From assembly GCA_013368325.1 (NCBI GenBank), contig JAACJK010000058.1, positions 310,001-374,000 of the forward strand: a stretch of 64,000 bases of DNA. Reading direction: 5' to 3'. Both the position numbers and the translations under genes were made by a program. The stretch is from Ephemerocybe angulata (lineage: Eukaryota > Basidiomycota > Agaricomycetes > Agaricales > Psathyrellaceae). The notes under the pieces were generated by a model that was given only the letters and a program-made list of their open reading frames with translations, did not search any database and was not told the DNA's origin. Every line of letters starts with the position of its first letter. Position 1 is the first letter of the stretch. Below, one piece after another: positions 33,519 to 45,713 of the stretch.

Positions 33519-34737
33519 TTGTAATCGCAGACTGTTGACCTCCGGCTACTCAGAATCGGACAAAAGTTCATTTAATCTAAGGGTGTGCTGAGATGCGACT
33601 GAATGGTGTTATTGTCCCAAAGTTTGTCGGCCTTTGAAGATAAACAAGAGTTCTTACCTTTGTAGATGTGAACATGCACAACTGAGGCACCGCTGTAGGT
33701 CCGTACCCGTTCGAGCTACCAGAGTGGAAGTCGGACACCTCATTTGAAACTGCTTCACCATGACCCCTGTGATGGCGTCGATGTAAGTACCCAAGAAGGG
33801 ACACGTATCTTCCCTTATTGTCTCTTAATGGGCAGGAGGTCTTCAGTTTGAGCACGAGCATGACAGCGGGAGAGCTCGTGTGCTCTAAACTCAAACACAA
33901 TTGGGGCGGCGCTAACGGGATTAATAGTGAATACAGTTGAGGATCTAGGGTAGCACTAGCCCTGTTTTTAGTGAGCTCAGGAAGAAGGGTGTTATTATTA
34001 GGCTCCCGCAGGAGCTTAAGAACAAAAGAAGGCTGTCGCTGTCCGCCTCAAGCATTGTTTTCGGTTTTGAATTCGAACCAGAAATAAGCGCCCACTGCAG
34101 ATCCTGCACTTATGTAAGTGCTTCGTGGGTCACCACGACATCTTCCCTTCCCAGTGCCAAGATCCCTCCCCATCCTTTGAGATTTGGGCGGAGTCCATCG
34201 GCGACTTCACGAGGATGAGAGCCCTGGTGTGGATCCTCAACCAGAACAACAACAACACGAACCGCGACCACACTGATCATTGCCCGATCACAGATCAGAT
34301 GCCTTCCGATTTTAAGAAGTTGGAAACCTTGGTAAACCACTTATTTCAATTTACAGATACGTGGATAATCCTGAGGGTCGAAAGTCATGCTACCCTTTCC
34401 CCCTATCTTAAGGGAGTGCTAGAATTCAGCGCCCTCGTGCCAAGAACTCTGCCTATTGATGAAGAGAGAGGAGGAGAACAATTATTCGTGTTATCCTAAA
34501 GAGAGGTGCGTCCAAGCTAACTTGAAGCAGGCCTAGCTAGGAGTAGACCAACATGAACGAGCAAGTCGGCAACTCCCGAGCTAAATTACACCTCCGACCA
34601 GTCGATCGGCTTGCCAATGACAGCAACGTTAACGTTAACGCTTGTCCCAAACCTCTCTTGAACAGGCAGCTGGAGGTACAATCCGACTATATGCGCCTGT
34701 ATAGCATGGCTAAATAACCCACATAGCTCCTGCAAAC
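33519..34737. other. Intergenic region, no gene recognised
   Basis: This stretch of about 1.2 kb lies between two divergent genes (pheromone-like and RSGT-repeat). A 124-codon + frame (about 34125-34499) and a 107-codon minus frame (about 33577-33900) lack domains or splice support. Confidence 0.4.
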
Positions 34738-37023
34738 ATGGACGACGAAATTCAAACACCGTACCCAACAGCAATGCGCCAATCCCAAGCTTTCGCGCTG
34801 AAAACGACGCGTCCTCAGCAACCATCTGGGCCTCTGTCTCCTGTCCCTACTGTCATGCCCTCCAAACCTACTATTAGGCGTGTATACGGAAGTAGGAGGT
34901 CCCTACAAGGCAACGTTAGCTCTAGAAACCTAAAGGAGAACTCTTTTCATTCAAAATCTGGGCCCAAACCGGAGGAAAACGCCCTGGATCTCAAAACGAA
35001 ACTGCGGACGAGGCGGACGACATCTTTTGCCAGTCTCAAGGACATGAAGAGAGAAAATGGTCTAGGCGATGCTCTTAGAAACTCTCGGAAATCGCTCAGG
35101 ACTGCATCCCAGGCACCTCTGGCGAGCCCCTTCAGCTCTCGCCCTTCCTCCCCAGGCGCAAACGATATGATGGCAACAGAGGTCGGTCAGAGCCCTGGCG
35201 CATCCAAACGATCTTTTCATCCGACCTCTCATGGCTACGATGCTGTCATCCCCGCATCCAAACGTCGGAGTGCCGTAACTTTGAAACCTGTCCCCGCGTC
35301 CCGACAGAACCTCTTACCGAGCCCTATTCCCTTTCGCGCGTCGTGTAGCCCAGGCGCTGAAACGCTGTTTTTCGGTCAAGCGGACTTGCATAGGCGACCG
35401 TCTCACCCCACCTTGGGCTTGGAAAATCCTAGCGTACGAGATGACGACCTGAACTTTGCTCTTGCCGACGTCGACTTCAACAGGCCGCCTTCTCAGATGA
35501 GCGTCTACCCTGTTGCCAAAGAGAACCTGCCTCCTGGAGAACCTTCACCTCGACTTGCAGCTGGTCTCGCCAGAGCTGACTCTTGGACGTACAACGAAAC
35601 TTTCGAAGCTGATGTGGCTGGTGCCTCGACGCCCTACAACCCCAACCGACTCAAGGAAGCCCCGACCTCTCTGCCGAACCCGAAGAAGCCGAACCCTACT
35701 ATCGGAAGGCGTGCAAGCATGGACAGTCTGACCTCGAATATGTCTTTGACATCTGTTGTTGAACCAACAGCACAAGAAGCCGATGATTTCTCTGCGAATC
35801 GCACTCCTTGGATCACTGACAGCTTGATTTCACCACCGACAATGTACAGAGCTCAAGAACTAGATGGAACTTCGGCGGCGACTCGAAACACAAAGCATGA
35901 AGAAGTGGACTCGGCACCTGCTCTGAACTCTGGTCTTGCCGTTCTATCGTCTGACTCTGACCTCGGTATCTGCCCCTATAACGATACTATGATGGCCCTA
36001 GACGGTCAGTAGCGATTCAAAACTTTGTCGTGATAGAAGCTGACTGGCAAATGGATAGATCACGACGGATTCCTTCTAGACCTCAAGCACAGTCCGAAGG
36101 ATGGCCCTACACAAAAGGAAGTCGCTACCAATCCCCGACAGCCTTACTCTCGAGCCCGAAGTGGTACTATTCTTGCTCCATCTCCCGTCATTGCTTCTAC
36201 CCTTGTCCCAAGCCGCACACGCTCTGGAACCATGACTGTTGCGCCTCGCACAAGGAGCGGGACTATAACTCCTAACTCTGCTTCCAAGCCTCTATTCGAA
36301 CCCGGTATCGGTCGCACTCGCAGCGGAACTATCACCGCTCCCAAGCCATACATCGCCAAATCGACCTCCCTAGTCCCTGCTGACACTGACCCGTTGACTT
36401 CGGCGGCGGTTGAAGCGATTTCTGATGAAGTGGTTGACATCGTCGTACACGTTGACTCGCAATATGACCCTACTCCGGCGGAAGACCTGGACTTTTCTCC
36501 TGCGCCGAATCCCGATGTGGACGACGACGACGATATCGACGATGCGCGCGACATTCTTTGCTCGTCTGGATCGCTTCCTCCTTGTACTGCTGTCGCCCCT
36601 GCTCCTGCGAAGGCTTCTCGAAAAATCAGGCTGCCAATTCTACTGTCGAACGCTCAGTCCGAATCTACTACCCAGCGTGCAACCGACGACAGTGCTTCTA
36701 AAAAGCTTCGACGGCCGCGTTCCGCTCCGAGCTCGAATGGCACTGGGACTGGGACTCCCTCTGGTGCTGCAGGCAACAAACCATCCAAACGCCTCAACTT
36801 AAAGTCGGCTCTGGGACTGACCTCCAGGCCTTCTTCCGCGCAAGGAAGCGTGGGCAAGGGTATCTTGAAGAAGGCGACGGAGATGCCCGCGTCTTCGAGC
36901 GACCCGCTCGACCTCCTCAGCCATTTTGAAGAGCATGATTTTGATAGGGCGTATGCTGGCCCGCCTGCGGGTTTGAAGAAGAAGATTGGGAGAGGTGGTA
37001 AAGGGCCCTCTGGTGCTCGTTAG
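34738..37023 (+). CDS. Ser/Pro-rich disordered protein with RSGT repeats, unknown function
   Basis: Predicted 743-aa protein of two exons, 34738-36004 and 36059-37023, with phase closing across a 54-nt intron (GTCAGT to TAG). I do not recognise a domain. Residues 1-420 are rich in Ser, Pro, Arg and Lys, with short phosphosite-like patterns such as RRTTSFASL and GRRASMDSLTSNMSL. Just after the intron there are repeated RSGT motifs (RARSGTILAP, RTRSGTMTVAP, RTRSGTITP, RTRSGTITAP). An acidic patch with a run of Asp follows, then basic segments (KIRLPILLS, KKLRRPRSAP, KRLNLKSALGL) and a Gly/Lys-rich C-terminus GLKKKIGRGGKGPSGAR. This looks like an intrinsically disordered, possibly phosphorylated scaffold or nuclear protein; that is inference only. 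Confidence 0.75.
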
Positions 37024-37559
37024 GCTTTATAGCTTTGATATTGCTCGCTTTCGTTGTCGCCTCGCTTCCGAGCTCTCCTGCTTTGTCTGGACTTTGTACT
37101 ATAGGCTTCCGCTTCTCTGCTTCTGCATGTCTGTACCTCGTTCTCTCCGGGCCCTCTCTATTGTACTCTAAGACCCAGCCTGCTTAATTCTCTCCGACTC
37201 AGATGTCGTCGACACCTTTCGTTCTGCACCTCTGCCTGTGCCTTCTGTGTGTTACTTTCCTTACTTTACGACTTTCACTGTAATTCTTTTAGACCGGTTC
37301 TTCCTATCGTTTGGTCCATTTGCTTCCAATCCCCTTTGTATTGCACAGTTAGGGAGGCCGGAGGACGTACACATCCAGCTAGATAAATTTGTCAAACATT
37401 TGCATCCAGTGTCAAAAGAATTCAACGCGAGAGGGAGTACATCGTACAACGCCTTTTGAGCTTCCAGGGTAACCACACTATCGTACATTCCATTTTTCAT
37501 CTCATCCTTGCACAGTCCATCCAAGTCCAAGAACCCAAAAACTAAACAGGAAAGCTCCC
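37024..37559. other. Convergent intergenic region
   Basis: 3' UTR space between the RSGT-repeat gene and glutamate decarboxylase. It is T and C rich on the + strand in its first half. I see no gene in it. Confidence 0.45.
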
Positions 37560-39674
37560 TCAGCACTGGCTCGAAAACCCAACCTGCTCCTTCTTCTCCT
37601 CCTCGCCGTCAAAGTTCTCCTTCTCCGGCCTCGCATGCCCATGGTCCGGATGGGTAATCCCCTTCGGCGCCGCCTCGCCCCCAGAGAACGCATGGTCCGG
37701 CCCCATAAGACTCTCCGCAATGCTCAAAATATCGATAATCAACCGCTCCATAAGATCCTCGCTGAGCGTCTCGCGCACGACGACGCGCAGAATCTCTGTG
37801 CCCTCGGCCGCGCCCTTGGGCGCGCCGTAGTTGGGCACGATCCACCCCTTGGTGCGCAGCATCGTCTGGATCCAGGCTTGTTTGACGTTGGGGTTCTCGG
37901 CTTTGTAGGTGTCGCTGAGGCGGAAGGCGACGACGGGGAGGCCGGCCAGGTAGTGCTCGGGGTTGTCGCCGTCTTTGGGGATGGGCGAGGGGCTGTGGCC
38001 TGCGCCGGAGCCTTCGGTTATGGCCCCCGTCTCGGTGGCTGGGCGGTGGATGTTAGAGAAGACCTGAGGATGGTATGTAGTGTCAGTCTCATTTCCGGCA
38101 AAGTCAAAGGGGGTTAGTATGGAAAGACGAACCTTGAAGTAAGTACTCTCAAGAGCCTTCGAAAGCATCCTTGCATTCCTCAAGTCCTTATACGCAATCT
38201 TCCTGTACCCCTCAAAGCCCAAGTTCAAAAAGTTGAACATCTGCACAATCACAGGCGCAGCAGGCTTCGAAAAGTTGAGCGTGAACGTATACTCCGTGCT
38301 CCCCAAATAATCTAAGGCTCCATAAGTCTTCTGTTTTCTCTCATCAAAAGAGAAAGAAGACCTACGAAGCTCGAACACCAGATCCTTATGCAAAAAGCTC
38401 TCGTCTCTCCAAAGCACCCACCCAAGGCCCGCATACGTCAGGCCGAACTTATGTCCACTCGTATTGATGCTCACGACCCTGGGCACCTTGAAGTCCCACT
38501 GGAGGCTCGGGAAGGCGAAGGGCGCGACGAAGGCGCCCGAGGCGCCGTCGACGTGTATGGGGATGTCGAGGCCCGTGCGCGCCTGGAGGTCGTCGAGCAG
38601 GGCGCTCATGAGCGCGACGTCCTCGAAGTGGCCCGTGTAGGTGCTGCCGAGGATGACGATGATCCCGATGGTGTTTTCGTCGCAGTACTGGATCGCGTCG
38701 TGCGGGTTCAGCACGAACCCGTTTTCTTCTTTCACGGGCACCAGGCGCGCCTCGACGTCAAAGTACCTGTGCCAATCGCGTTTTACGTTAGCCCAGGCTT
38801 CATGTGGTATGGGTAGTAAGTGGGAGTGGGATGACGAACCTGGCGAACTTTTCCAAGGCGACTTGGGCGTTGGACCCGAAGATGACGTTGGGGTGGAAGT
38901 GGTCCTTCCCGGCGGCCTTGCGCGCCTCTTGCCAGCGCTTCTTCATCGCGAGGCCTCCGAGCATGATTGCCTCGCTCGAGCCGGCGGTAGCGGTACCAAT
39001 AACCTTGCCTTCCTTGGGCGCATGCCAGAGGTCGCCGACTACATCACATATCCATTCAATCCGGTGGTAAGTATGTCAGCGGATGAGATGATGTCAGTGG
39101 AGAAGGGGGCGAGGGTGCACGACGACGTACGCATTGAGATGCACCTGTTGTGGATGACGCTCGCTGCGGGGTATTCATCGAGATCGACGAGGTTCTTGTT
39201 GATGTTCTCCATGATGAGTCTATCAGCCTCCTCCGGCATCCAAGTGTGCACGAATCTATGAATAGAAACGGGAACAAGAATAGCGTCAGTGTCCTCGCAA
39301 TGATATCACGAAAACAGTATGTGCTCCTCGCCGACTGCGATGGATAATTGGTGCTACTTACGAAGCGAGGTTGAGCAGGGGGTTCCCATCCAGCGCGGTC
39401 TCGTCGTGCAACAGCTGGTACGCAGCCTTGCTCGCGATCCCGACCTTGGGCATTGTATACTTGGGCACGGCAGCGGCGTCCTCGTCCCGGACCCAGGACT
39501 GGTGTAAGGCGCGCCGCCCGCCCACGCTTGCATGCTTGCGGTGGGGGTGCTCCTTGCATTTCTTGATGATCTCGTCGGGGTCGACTGCGATGCGATTAGA
39601 TTAGATGGGGCTCGCGATGCGGGTGGCGAGGAGGAGGAGGATGAGGAGTTATACGTACTGTGGCGGGAAAGCAT
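37560..39674 (-). CDS. GAD1: Glutamate decarboxylase (PLP-dependent)
   Basis: Predicted 548-aa enzyme that converts glutamate to GABA and CO2, feeding the GABA shunt and acid or oxidative stress tolerance. Seven exons close in phase: 39674-39659, 39584-39362, 39255-39131, 39038-38840, 38766-38366, 38311-38133 and 38063-37560. The first exon is only 16 nt (MLSRH and one base). Family blocks include [20 protein letters not shown], then [33 protein letters not shown], and the PLP-lysine site [38 protein letters not shown] follows, made by splicing at 38365-38312. The C-terminus carries an extra Gly, His and Glu-rich tail of about 35 residues. Length compares with yeast Gad1 (585 aa). Assignment is very secure. 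Confidence 0.95.
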
Positions 39675-40305
39675 CTTGAGAGTTGACTGTTGTGGAGATG
39701 GGTAGTAGGTGAGGGTGCTATGATATTAGTGGGGTGAAGTGGATGGGTAAATCGATTCGATGGGACAAGGGGCGTTTAAATAGCACAAGGCGGGCAAACC
39801 CCGCTCGCGTCCATGAATAGAACAGAAGGGTAAGGAGCACCTGGCGAGGGAACAACGTCATCGTCATCGTGATGTTTGTGCCCTCGATCGCGTCACGGCC
39901 GCCTCTAGAACACGGTCGCGGTCTATTTCGTGTTTTAATCACACAAGGCCGGTGCGCAAGGGGACGTCGCGAGAACGGCGAACGCGAGCTGGGCAGGAGG
40001 TAATAATGCAATGCAATGCGCGTCTCGACTCTGTAGGATTCAGTCTTGGGTCATAGCGGGGGTATTGCTTGATGGAATGAGAGTATGGCTCGCAGAAACT
40101 CAGATCTGGCCACGAGTGTGACCGACTCATGGTGTCAGCGCCGAACGCAAGGGGGTCCCTGCACAAAAACTTCAGCCCAGGCCAGTCAACTGTAACAACA
40201 TCGCACTGTGCATGGGAGTATGTCATTAATCAAAGCATAAAGATAGACGTATAGTGGGGCCCGTGGTGCGCATGGCGGTGGTGCAAATGGCGCCGTCAAG
40301 TTCTA
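39675..40305. other. Upstream region of glutamate decarboxylase
   Basis: About 630 nt covering the decarboxylase promoter and the 3' side of MRPL16. I see no gene in it and no motif clear enough to list. Confidence 0.45.
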
Positions 40306-41166
40306 TTAAGGAGCAGCAGAGACGCTTGCTGGGGCTGGTGACGCTGGGGCCTCGGCTAGCAACGCAGCAGGCGTAACAGCGGGCTTGGGCGGGTCTGGGT
40401 AGATGAGCATGTTTCCGAGGCGCGGCGGCGAGCTGCGGTTGATGAACTCCATTTCGCAGGGCAGTTTGGCGGCGGCTTGGCGCATGACTGGGACAAGGGG
40501 ATGGTATTAGAGAGACATGGGCTGGGCAGGGAGGGTGACACGCACTGTCTCGGGCAAGCTCTTCACGGATGGGCACTCCGCCAATCTCGAACAGGACGCG
40601 GCCAATGGGTACACTGGGTAGGAAATGAGGTGAGTGACAAGCGGAGGTATATGTGGGGGGTTAGGCGTACCGGCAGGCCCAGTACTCGAACGTTCCCTTT
40701 CCTTTACCCATACGAGTTTCGTTACCCTACATACCACACACCATAAGCTCCCCTCCACCATAAAACTCCAACCACCCTGCACACACACCTTAATGCAAAC
40801 CGGGATATCCGGGAAAACTCGCAGATACACCTTGGCGCCCTTCAAGATCTTCAGCTTCTTGAAAATAACCTCGCGGACCGTCGTAAGCTGCTTCGCGCTA
40901 AGCCTCGCGCCGTTGCCCTTAATCCTTATGCCCCACTCGCCAAACGCGAGCGTCGTCCCCCGCGTCGACCCGCCGATGGGAATGGGCACACGGCCCTTGT
41001 GACGGCGCAGGTGCTTCACCTGCTTGGGCGCGAGGTTCGCGCGGCCGCGGGTGAACATGCTGAGGGGCGTCAGCGCCGTCTGCGACGTTGAGGGTGCTGC
41101 GAGCCGCCCGAGGGCGTTGCCAGCGCCGGTGAGCACCCGCCGTGACAGGGAGGAAAGAGAAAACAT
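40306..41166 (-). CDS. MRPL16: Mitochondrial large-subunit ribosomal protein uL16m
   Basis: Predicted 227-aa mitoribosomal protein of the L16p/L10e family, which sits near the central protuberance and tRNA sites of the large subunit. Four exons close in phase: 41166-40789, 40726-40671, 40613-40546 and 40487-40306. The N-terminus (MFSLSSLSRRVLTGAGNAL) looks like a mitochondrial presequence. The family core reads RRHKGRVPIPIGGSTRGTTL, then FGEWGIRIKGNGARLSAKQL, FPDIPVCIK joined to [20 protein letters not shown], then PIGRVLFEIGGVPIREEL. The C-terminus has a short Ala/Pro/Ser-rich extension ending in SVSAAP. It is divergent from PRP3 with only 123 nt between the start codons. Confidence 0.95.
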
Positions 41167-41289
41167 GGTACACTGATTATGTAAGTCGGGCGACTGGATT
41201 TGTGCAGGCGCGCGGTCGGACCTCTTTGCCTTCGACCACGACCACCATCTCGCTTACTTTGCACGACGGCTCCGGCGACGACAGGCACT
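41167..41289. promoter_or_regulatory. Short bidirectional promoter of MRPL16 and PRP3
   Basis: Only 123 nt separate the two start codons, so both 5' UTRs and core promoters must fit here or overlap the genes. No TATA box is visible. Confidence 0.55.
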
Positions 41290-44199
41290 ATGAGCGACCG
41301 CAAGCGACCGGCAGAAGCAAGTGCTGCTGAAGGCTCCAGCCTCAAGAAGCTTAAAAGGTCTGCTTTAAACCCTTGTTTGTTGGATGGGGTGAACTAATGG
41401 TTGTTTTGCTTATAGTGACGTGAGTCAAGTCCTACTTCTTATGTTCTAAGCACCGTTTTCTTAAGGTGATTAACCCTGTCTTGAACAATGCTCTGATGTG
41501 CTTCTACAACCTCTCTTCACCTCTCAGACGACACCGGCTTCAAGCAGTAATGGGGCATCTAGACCTGGAGGAGGAGGAGGAGCTGCTGTGAGTGAATCCT
41601 TTTATGCTGTGCAGACCAACGATTGTGGGGCAAATGAGTGCAGCTGGTCGTCCGTACATCTCTGCCATGCATTGGTCGTGGGCATAGAGGAGTTTTAGGA
41701 TGTGGTGCGGGGTGTGGTTGGGCGGTCGGAGTGGAGTCAAAGAGCGGAGGCGAGATGGATGACGATGGGGTTCCGCCTGACATCCGAGGTTCGATTGGCC
41801 TCGAATATGGGATGCGCTGCCCAGGTTGGAATGCTAAGCAGTCCAGGTTGGACTGACCTTTGTGGGCAACGGGCACCCACCACGCCCTCCCAGCTGCACT
41901 CAACCTCAATCATCCTTCTCCTCCACCTACCTCAAATCTTCCTCACAACTAACTCACCTCCCACAGCTCTCAGCAGACCAACTCATCGCCCAAAAACGCG
42001 CCGAAATCTCCGCCAAACTCGCCGCAATGAAGAACCTCGGCGCCCAAACCCGCGGTGCGCCCCCCACAACCACAACCACCGCCCCACCAAGCACCCTCCC
42101 CGCCCGCCCCGCAGGAGGCATCGCCGCCCCCACCCCGAAAGTCCCCCTCGCACCCCCCTCCTCCGCCTCCCGCGTCGTCCTAGGGGGCGCACCGACGCCC
42201 TCGCCCAGCCAGAGCAGCGCACCGACGCCTACGGAGGAGATCGCGCGCAAAGTCGCGGAGGCTAAACGGCGCGTCGCCGAGGCGCAGTCCAAGCTCGCAG
42301 TCAAGGATAATCCCTACATGGCGCTCGCCTCGTCCCGTTCCTCCGGTGCCCCCCATTCTGCCGCTGCGTCACGCGCTGACTCGAGGAGGCCTTCGAGCAG
42401 CGCGACTCCGGTGGGGGATAGTGGGGGACAGCGGGGCGCGGGGTTGGGGATGGCTGCGCACCCGTTGTTGCTGGACCAGACGCCGATCTTGAATCAGAGC
42501 AAGAAGGATCGGTATAAGCCGATGCAGCCCAAGTTTGCGAGTATTAAGGCCAATGTAAGGAATGCGATTGCGACGCCGCCGCCTGTTGTGCCTTCGCCTT
42601 CGCCCAGTGTTAGTGCGAATCCCTATACCGCTGGGGCTGCCGCTATTGGTGGAGGAGCAGGGGGAGGAGGGGGAGGGGGAGGGGAGGAGGTTGTGTTTGA
42701 GGGTGCGCCGAAGGAGAGGAGCGGGAGGGGGTTTAGGTTTAATCCGAGGGGAAAGTATGTGGCGATGGCGAACCAGATGAGGGCGGATCAGCAGTTGGAG
42801 GATTTGAAGCAGAGGATTGCGGAGAGTGCGCGGAAGGCGGGGTTGGATGCGGAGTTGGGGATTGAGAAGAGTATCAAGGTGCGTCTTATCTCTCTTTCGT
42901 GTGTGCTAATGCTTATGTGGGGACCGTTTTTAGAGAGCGCCCCCTCCTGCGGCGGAGTGGTGGGACTCGACGTTGTTGCCGAATGGAAAGTATGATGATA
43001 TTGAAGAGGTTGGGTTGGACGCGCTGCCCATCCGGACGCAGGATAGTCCGATCACGATTTATGTGCAGCATCCTATTCCTATCCCTGCGCCTGGAGACAA
43101 GAATAAAGCCGTCCTCAAGCCTCTCATGCTCACCACCAAGGTTCGTCCGTCCCCCTCATCCATCTCAACTCTAAAATAAAATGCATGTTACTGACTTATC
43201 TACAGGAGCAAAAGAAGATGCGCAAACTGCGCCGCAAAGAAGCGCTGCAAGACAAACGCGACCGCATCCGCATGGGCCTCCTGCCCCCCGACCCCCCGAA
43301 AGTCCGCCTCGCGAACCTCATGCGCGTGCTCACGAGCGACGCGGTGCAGGACCCCACGCGGGTGGAGGCAAGGGTGAGAAGGGAGGTGGCGATGCGGAAG
43401 CATGGGCATGAGAAGGCGAATGCGGAAAGGAAGTTGACGGAGGAGCAGAGGAGGGAGAAGAAGGAGAGTAAGAAGGCGGGGGAGGAGAGGAAGGGGATTT
43501 ATGGGGCTGTGTATAAGTGCGTATATTCTCTGTCTATCTCTCTGCCCTGGCAGTTGTGCTCGGGCGAGATTATTTTGGGATTGGAAGCTGACTGGATGAA
43601 ACTACAGGATCAAAACCCTCTCCGACCCAGCGCACCAGTTCAAAGTGCGCAAGAACGCAGACCAGCTGAACCTCACGGGGCTCTGCATCTTCAACCCCTC
43701 GTTCAACATGGTCTACGTGGAGGGCGCGCCGAAGTTTATGAAGAATTATAAGAGGCTGATGTTGCACCGGATTGCGTGGACGGAGGCCGCGCGGCCGAGG
43801 AACGTGGATGACGTCGAACTCCAATCCGACGCTGGTGACGAGAAAGACGACGGTAAAGACAAGGAAGACGGGGAGGGGGCAGGGGAGGGGTTGGAGGATC
43901 CGGAGTCCGATGTGGACTTGGGGAACGAGGAGGAGGGCGTGGGTGCGTCCTCCGGTGCGGGGGCGGGCAAGGGCAAGAAGAAAAAGGAGGAAGGGGGGGA
44001 GGGGGATGCGGAGAGGAGTTTGGAGGATAATAGGTGTGATTTGGTGTGGGAGGGCGCGTTGAGGGAGAGGGCGTTTAGTGGGTTTAAGGCGAGGAGTTGT
44101 GTTTCGGATCGGGATGCGAAGGATGCGCTTGGGGAGAGGATGAAGGGGTATTGGGATATGGCGAAGAATTGGAGGGGGGAGGAGGAGGAGTTGTTTTAG
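41290..44199 (+). CDS. PRP3: U4/U6 snRNP splicing factor Prp3
   Basis: Predicted 717-aa component of the U4/U6 di-snRNP and tri-snRNP that binds the U4/U6 duplex before spliceosome activation. Seven exons close in phase: 41290-41357, 41416-41419 (4 nt), 41528-41587, 41967-42878, 42934-43140, 43206-43516 and 43608-44199. The N-terminal half is low complexity with a helical IAQKRAEISAKLAAMK stretch and a poly-Gly run. The PRP3 domain has RFNPRGKYVAMANQMRADQQ, WWDSTLLPN, ITIYVQHPIPIPAP, TTKEQKKMRKLRRKEALQDK and PPDPPKVRLANLMRVL. The DUF1115 domain ends with LTGLCIFNPSFNMVYVEGAP, KFMKNYKRLMLHRI, an acidic insert, and CVSDRDAKDALGERMKGYWD. Intron 3 is 379 nt, unusually long here. Codon third positions switch between C-rich and G-rich blocks along the gene. 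Confidence 0.93.
41416..41419 (+). other. Putative 4-nt microexon in PRP3
   Basis: The bases TGAC lie between a TATAG acceptor and a GTGAGT donor. They are needed to keep phase between exon 1 (ending in AG of a split Ser codon) and exon 3 (ACGACACCG), giving KKLKSDTTPASS. Without it the downstream frame is lost. Recursive or non-standard splicing is an alternative. Confidence 0.5.
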
Positions 44200-44379
44200 T
44201 TTGGTGTTTTTGGGGGTGTGGGTGGTGGGATTTGAGGTGTTTTGGGGATGGGATTGGTGAGGTGTGTGAGGGTATGTGTTGGTGAAGGGTATGAGAGCTC
44301 GAATAGCAGAGAAGTGTTCTATAAATGATATTACTTCTACTTAGATATATACATCTTCTGGATTCGACAGACTCGGTCG

Positions 44380-45461
44380 TCAGTGCAACGCTATTTTTGC
44401 TCGTCTATACTCTTCCATCATCTCGACCATCTCGTCCTTCCCCAAGCCCATCCGTCCGCGCCAGTGCTCAGGCATGATATCCAACGGGTCGTCTCTTCCC
44501 AGAGGCTTAACCCCGCCTGGTGTTTTTGAGTGTAGCTTGATGATGGAGGAGAGTAGTTCTGGGACGTGGGAGGGAGTTATGAGGCCTAGCCATTCGCCGT
44601 AGGGGTATATGAGGACGTTAGCAGCATACCTACGTAAATTAAACCTGCGTTAGCATCTATTCATAGAGGAGCAATGGTGCTATGCATTGAAGAGGGAGAA
44701 AGGCAGAAAGACAAAACGCACTTGTGTCCCCCAACATGAGCCACCTCGCCCACCCTGATCTTCGGCACCCGCACCACACCCTTCCCCAAATTCAACTCTG
44801 CTTGCACCTTCGGCACCGCCTCTCGCAATGCGTCGTAGACCTTGCCGCCGGTGTCGCCGCAGCGGCAGTCGCGCGCGCCGTGTGTGCATACGAGGATGTC
44901 GATGTGGTTTTGGGTTTCGGGTTGGAGTAGGCTGGAACCGGAGATGTGGGCTTCGAGGGTGGAGAGGGTGGAGGAGAGGGTGGGGAGGGTTATGTGGGGG
45001 AGGGTGAGGCGCCCGCCCTGGGGGGTGTAGGCTATGGCTGATACTACTTCTTCTCCTTTCGATGATGATGATGATGTGGAGGGTGAGGGGGAGGAGGAGG
45101 AGGAGGAGGAGGAGGAGGGGGAGTGGTAATGGGCAAAGTTGACGATCCCCCCGAGTTTGGTGAGGCGCAGCTGGAGCTCGCGCTGGATTTGAGTAGAATG
45201 GCGCGCGGGGAAGGTGGAGATCGGGGCCGGGCTGTCTATTAGAACGAGGCATCTGTGCGCTTGGACGCTCCCGGGTAGACTGCGTTGCAGTTCTTCGGGG
45301 GTTTCTGGTTGAGCGTCGACTTTGGGTTTTGGGCGCGTGGGTCGGGCAAGGTGTGGGTGGGGTGTTGAGTGGATGTGTTTGGGGGAGGTGAGGGGGCGGG
45401 GTGGGTACCGGGGGAGGGGGAGGCGGGTGAGGAGGGGGAGGGATTGTCTGAAGGTGAGCAT
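44380..45461 (-). CDS. Apd1/Aim32-type thioredoxin-like [2Fe-2S] protein (sucrase/ferredoxin-like)
   Basis: Predicted 329-aa member of the sucrase/ferredoxin-like family (PF06999). Yeast Apd1 and Aim32 of this family have a thioredoxin-like fold with a [2Fe-2S] cluster held by two Cys and two His. Two exons, 45461-44722 and 44629-44380, close in phase. The cluster-binding pattern is visible as ILVCTHGARDCRCGDTGG and, across the intron, VAHVGGHKYAANVLIYPYGE. The N-terminus MLTFRQSLPLLTRLPLPRYP is basic and hydroxylated without acids, suggesting mitochondrial import as for Aim32. A poly-Ser stretch near residues 113-138 comes from GAGGAGGAG and GATGATGAT microsatellites read on the + strand at about 45061-45120. 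The exact redox role is unknown. Confidence 0.85.
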
Positions 45462-45713
45462 GGTGGGAGGAGGGAGGGATGATGCGCGATGATGGACGGA
45501 CGCGTCGGTGTTATAGCCGCCGCTCGGCCGGATGTATTCCAGCCGCCCAATAAGGGCGATATGACATCATTTCCCCGCTCCGCACTGTCAGTGTTCAGCT
45601 TCACGCGCCGTCCTACTCTACCACTCGTCCCATCCAAACCCAGGATATAAGTTATCTACACAACCCACACCCTCGTATCATAATCCTACCAGGCGCCGAC
45701 GCGACCCCACAAA
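45462..45713. promoter_or_regulatory. Divergent promoter region
   Basis: These 252 nt separate the start codons of the Apd1-like gene and the HAM1-like gene. No TATA box or other clear motif is seen. Confidence 0.45.

Noticed and set aside
41862..41966. N-terminal extension of PRP3 beginning MGNGHPPRPP
   Set aside because: This in-frame stretch lies inside the 379-nt intron before exon 4; the MSDRKRPAEA start with exon joins gives the more plausible N-terminus.
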